From Streptomyces violaceoruber (lineage in GTDB: Bacteria > Actinomycetota > Actinomycetes > Streptomycetales > Streptomycetaceae), in the NCBI GenBank assembly GCA_000720805.1, contig JODI01000084.1:1-34286 (forward strand): DNA of 34,286 bases, in the 5' to 3' direction. The position numbers and the translations under genes are program-made. Below the pieces are notes generated by a model. That model was not told the origin of the DNA. It made no database searches and saw only the letters and a list, made by a program, of their open reading frames with translations. Below are positions 32,635 to 34,286 of this stretch, piece after piece. Position 1 is the stretch's first letter. Each line of letters opens with the position of its first letter.

Positions 32635-32898
32635 ATGGAGATCGACGGCATCATCAGTGCCATCATCATCGGCATCGTCATCGGTGTCCTGGGCCGGCTC
32701 GTGGTCCCGGGGCGCCAGCGCATCGGCATCCTGTGGACGATCGCTGTCGGCATCGTCGCCGCGCTGATCGGCTCGGCGATCGCCGGCGCCTTCGACGTGG
32801 CCGACACGAACGGCGTGGACTGGATCGAGTGGCTCATCCAGATCGGCCTCGCCGCTCTGGGCGTGAGCGCACTGGACCGCTCGCGGGCCCGCCGCTGA
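32635..32898 (+). CDS. GlsB/YeaQ/YmgE-family membrane protein
   Basis: 87 residues with three hydrophobic helices: IISAIIIGIVIGVLGRLVVP, IGILWTIAVGIVAALIGSAI and WLIQIGLAALGVSAL. This is the transglycosylase-associated/GlsB family, small stress-linked membrane proteins in actinobacteria and enterics. The Gly-rich first helix and RLVVPG turn are the family signature. A GGCGGAG stretch precedes the ATG. It is divergent from the secreted protein gene, and followed by a strong terminator. Confidence 0.9.
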   Translation: MEIDGIISAIIIGIVIGVLGRLVVPGRQRIGILWTIAVGIVAALIGSAIAGAFDVADTNGVDWIEWLIQIGLAALGVSALDRSRARR

Positions 32899-32962
32899 CG
32901 GCGCGCGCCGCGCGAACGGAAGGCCACGGAAGACCGGGGACACAGAAGACAGAGGACACAGG

Positions 32963-32992
32963 ACGGCGCGTCGGCGGGAGCCGGCGCGCCGT
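32963..32992 (+). terminator. Strong terminator after the GlsB-type gene
   Basis: acggcgcgtcggc (32963-32975) pairs with gccggcgcgccgt (32980-32992) over 13 positions, with one G-T wobble, around the loop ggga. Confidence 0.8.
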
Positions 32993-33130
32993 GCGCGTGT
33001 GATTGGCGTACTTCCCTCGGTCGACGCTGCAGCGTGGCGCCTTGGTGGCGAGGGCGCGTGACCGGCAGGCCGATGTCCGCGGCAGAGAGGGAGGAGGGAG
33101 TCCAGCCGTACGCCTCGACCGGTGACGAGG

Positions 33131-33907
33131 CTACGCGCCGTGGATGTACGGCATCGTCGTGCTCAGCGGCTGGAAGCCGAGGCGTTCCAGGATGGGGCGG
33201 CTCTGGGCGGAGGCGTCGACCTGGAGATAGCGGTAGCCGCGGTCGAGGGCGGCGCGGGCCCGGTGTGCGACGAGCGCGCGGTAGATGCCCCGGCCGCGCC
33301 AGCCCTCGACGGTGCCGCCGCCCCACAGGCCGGCGAACCGGGTGCCGGGGACGAGTTCCATACGGGCGGCGCTCACCGGTGTGTCCCCGTCCAGCGCGAC
33401 CACGGCGACGACGGAGTCGGGATGCTCCGTCAGCCGCGCGAGCAGCTGGTGCCGCAGCCGGGAACTGTCGGTGCCGAACGCCTTGGCGTGCACGTCGGCG
33501 ACGAGGTCGACGCCGGCCCGGTCGGTGACCGGCAGGAAGCGGATGCCCTCGGGAGGGCCGGCGTCCAGGGGCAGATCGGCGACCTCGCCGATCATCAACG
33601 TCTCCTCGGGCTCGGGAGTGAAACCGGCGGCTTCGAGCCGCTGCCCGAGGTCCACGGGCAGGTCGTGTCCGTAGAGCTTCCACTCGAAGGCGAGGCCCAG
33701 CGCGTGGAAGTGGGCGATCTGCTCGGCGATCGCCGCGTCGGCGGACGAGTCGTCGAGGTCGGACCAGACCACACCGTTCCAGCCCAGCGCCGAGGAGACC
33801 TGGCGGACCACCCGCCCCACCCGCTCGATCCGGGCATCTGGGTCGTCCGCCTGCGCTCCCTCACGCATGTCCCGGTCGTACAGGGCGAGTACCGCGGTGT
33901 GATCCAT
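33131..33907 (-). CDS. GNAT-family N-acetyltransferase
   Basis: 258 residues. The C-terminal GNAT domain (about 135-258) has motif A GTVEGWRGRGIYRALVAHRA, which binds the acetyl-CoA pyrophosphate, preceded by VAVVALDGDTPVSAARMELV and followed by YLQVDASAQSRPILERLGFQ. The N-terminal half (DDPDARIERVGRVVRQVSSA, WKLYGHDLPVDLGQRLEAAG) is a degenerate GNAT-like arm seen in tandem-GNAT proteins. Substrate unknown. ATG 33907 has GGAG seven bases upstream; a longer upstream reading is unlikely. Confidence 0.87.
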   Translation of the reverse strand: MDHTAVLALYDRDMREGAQADDPDARIERVGRVVRQVSSALGWNGVVWSDLDDSSADAAIAEQIAHFHALGLAFEWKLYGHDLPVDLGQRLEAAGFTPEPEETLMIGEVADLPLDAGPPEGIRFLPVTDRAGVDLVADVHAKAFGTDSSRLRHQLLARLTEHPDSVVAVVALDGDTPVSAARMELVPGTRFAGLWGGGTVEGWRGRGIYRALVAHRARAALDRGYRYLQVDASAQSRPILERLGFQPLSTTMPYIHGA

Positions 33908-34178
33908 GCGCTCACTCCACCACCCTGAGGCCCCCGGGGCAACATCATTCAAGGCCGCGCGCGCTCAACGACACCGACCCGCCACGTCGTTCACATGCTC
34001 CATCGATCACCGCCGCGGGGCAGCCGCGCCGTGGACGCCCTCCGGCCGCGTGGTCGCGCGGTCATACTCGCGCTCGGTCCGTCCGCCCACGTTCCAGCAC
34101 CCGGGCGCCGGCGCCTCACCACCCGCCCCCCACCACACGCACGCACCCCACCGAGGGCCCCGGTCCGGCCCCCGCACG
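33908..34178. other. Right-edge non-coding stretch
   Basis: No convincing gene: the open frames are Pro/Arg/His-rich without family features or good ribosome sites. Beyond it, up to the window end, are two stem-loops (34179-34216 and 34227-34275). Confidence 0.5.
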
Positions 34179-34216
34179 CGGCCCCTTGACCTAGACGAGT
34201 AAGTCCGAAGGGGCCG
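34179..34216. terminator. Stem-loop CGGCCCCTT/AAGGGGCCG
   Basis: A perfect 9-bp stem (34179-34187 with 34208-34216) with a 20-base loop. It may terminate a gene lying beyond the right edge, or be part of a structured element with the next repeat. Confidence 0.5.
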
Positions 34217-34226
34217 GGTGCATTAA

Positions 34227-34275
34227 GCGAGGGTCTCGTTGGTCCGTTTGTGACGACAGACCTCGAAACCCTCGC
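34227..34275. repeat. Long imperfect inverted repeat at the right edge
   Basis: The 18-base left arm (34227-34244, starting gcgagggt) and 17-base right arm (34259-34275, ending accctcgc) pair over most of their length around a 14-base loop. This could be a non-coding RNA hairpin, a terminator or the end of a mobile element cut by the window. Confidence 0.5.
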
Positions 34276-34286
34276 GACTGCACTGT

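Noticed and set aside
33024..33035. 12-bp palindrome ACGCTGCAGCGT as an operator
   Set aside because: Located between convergent genes (GlsB-type and GNAT), where an operator has no clear target; kept only as a note.
1..34286. CRISPR array, tRNA/rRNA, insertion sequence or biosynthetic gene cluster
   Set aside because: No spaced repeat array, cloverleaf-like sequence, transposase, polyketide synthase or peptide synthetase was seen. The short repeats are ungapped tandem units or simple hairpins.

Overview
The window is very GC-rich. Its reading frames have strongly G/C-biased third codon positions, frequent GTG and occasional TTG starts, GGAGG-type ribosome binding sites and only a few TTA codons. 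Together with the gene content (a clpP pair next to a PopR-like regulator and a SigB-family sigma factor, a GH19 chitinase with DasR-like sites, an ECF42/DGPF pair, an SPW-repeat protein) this points to a Streptomyces chromosome. From memory of S. coelicolor (clpP3/clpP4, sigL and chiF in the SCO72xx region) it resembles the accessory right-arm region; I could not check the synteny. No phage, plasmid, CRISPR, rRNA or tRNA was found.

Layout. 1-2132: possible end of an upstream gene, an SGNH-hydrolase lipoprotein with a TTA codon, and an aminoglycoside-phosphotransferase-like gene broken by two frameshifts. 2171-4070: a VOC/PhnB-like protein divergent from an epoxide hydrolase. 4172-8441: a proteolysis and stress module: ClpP3-like and ClpP4-like subunits, a PopR-like activator ending in Leu-Ala-Ala, a SigB/SigF-family sigma factor (sigL-like), an RsbW-type ATP-binding protein and a TTA-containing hypothetical gene. 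SigB-type promoter sequences (GNNT-N15-GGGTAC) lie before both the sigma gene and the RsbW-type gene. 8719-16654: a housekeeping and detoxification stretch (SnoaL-like protein, two aldo/keto reductases, LysR, DinB-like protein, adenosine deaminase, two glyoxalase-fold proteins, dienelactone hydrolase, maltokinase-cap protein). 16741-19187: GH19 chitinase with DasR-like operators, then a class-3 aldehyde dehydrogenase. 19327-20867: an ECF42 sigma factor translationally coupled to its DGPF/YCII partner.

20969-28767 is the most coherent block. After an acyl-CoA-dehydrogenase-fold protein comes a minus-strand organosulfur operon: sfnG, a DszC/SfnB-like flavoprotein, an FMN reductase, sfnB and ssuD. 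It is divergent from a LysR regulator. The operon is preceded by a previously easily missed 27-residue leader ORF (27629-27712) with adjacent Cys codons and a perfect 8-bp hairpin downstream, the layout expected for cysteine-responsive control. The enzymes would oxidise dimethyl sulfone and alkanesulfonates to sulfite with a shared FMNH2 supply.

28885-34286: small hypothetical and membrane proteins (SPW repeat, GlsB/YeaQ type), a kinase-like phosphotransferase, a large secreted two-domain protein, a GNAT acetyltransferase, and two stem-loops at the right edge.

The most interesting points are the cysteine leader with its hairpins, the ClpP4-like subunit in which the catalytic His is Gly, the sigma/RsbW promoter circuit, and the frameshifted kinase gene.
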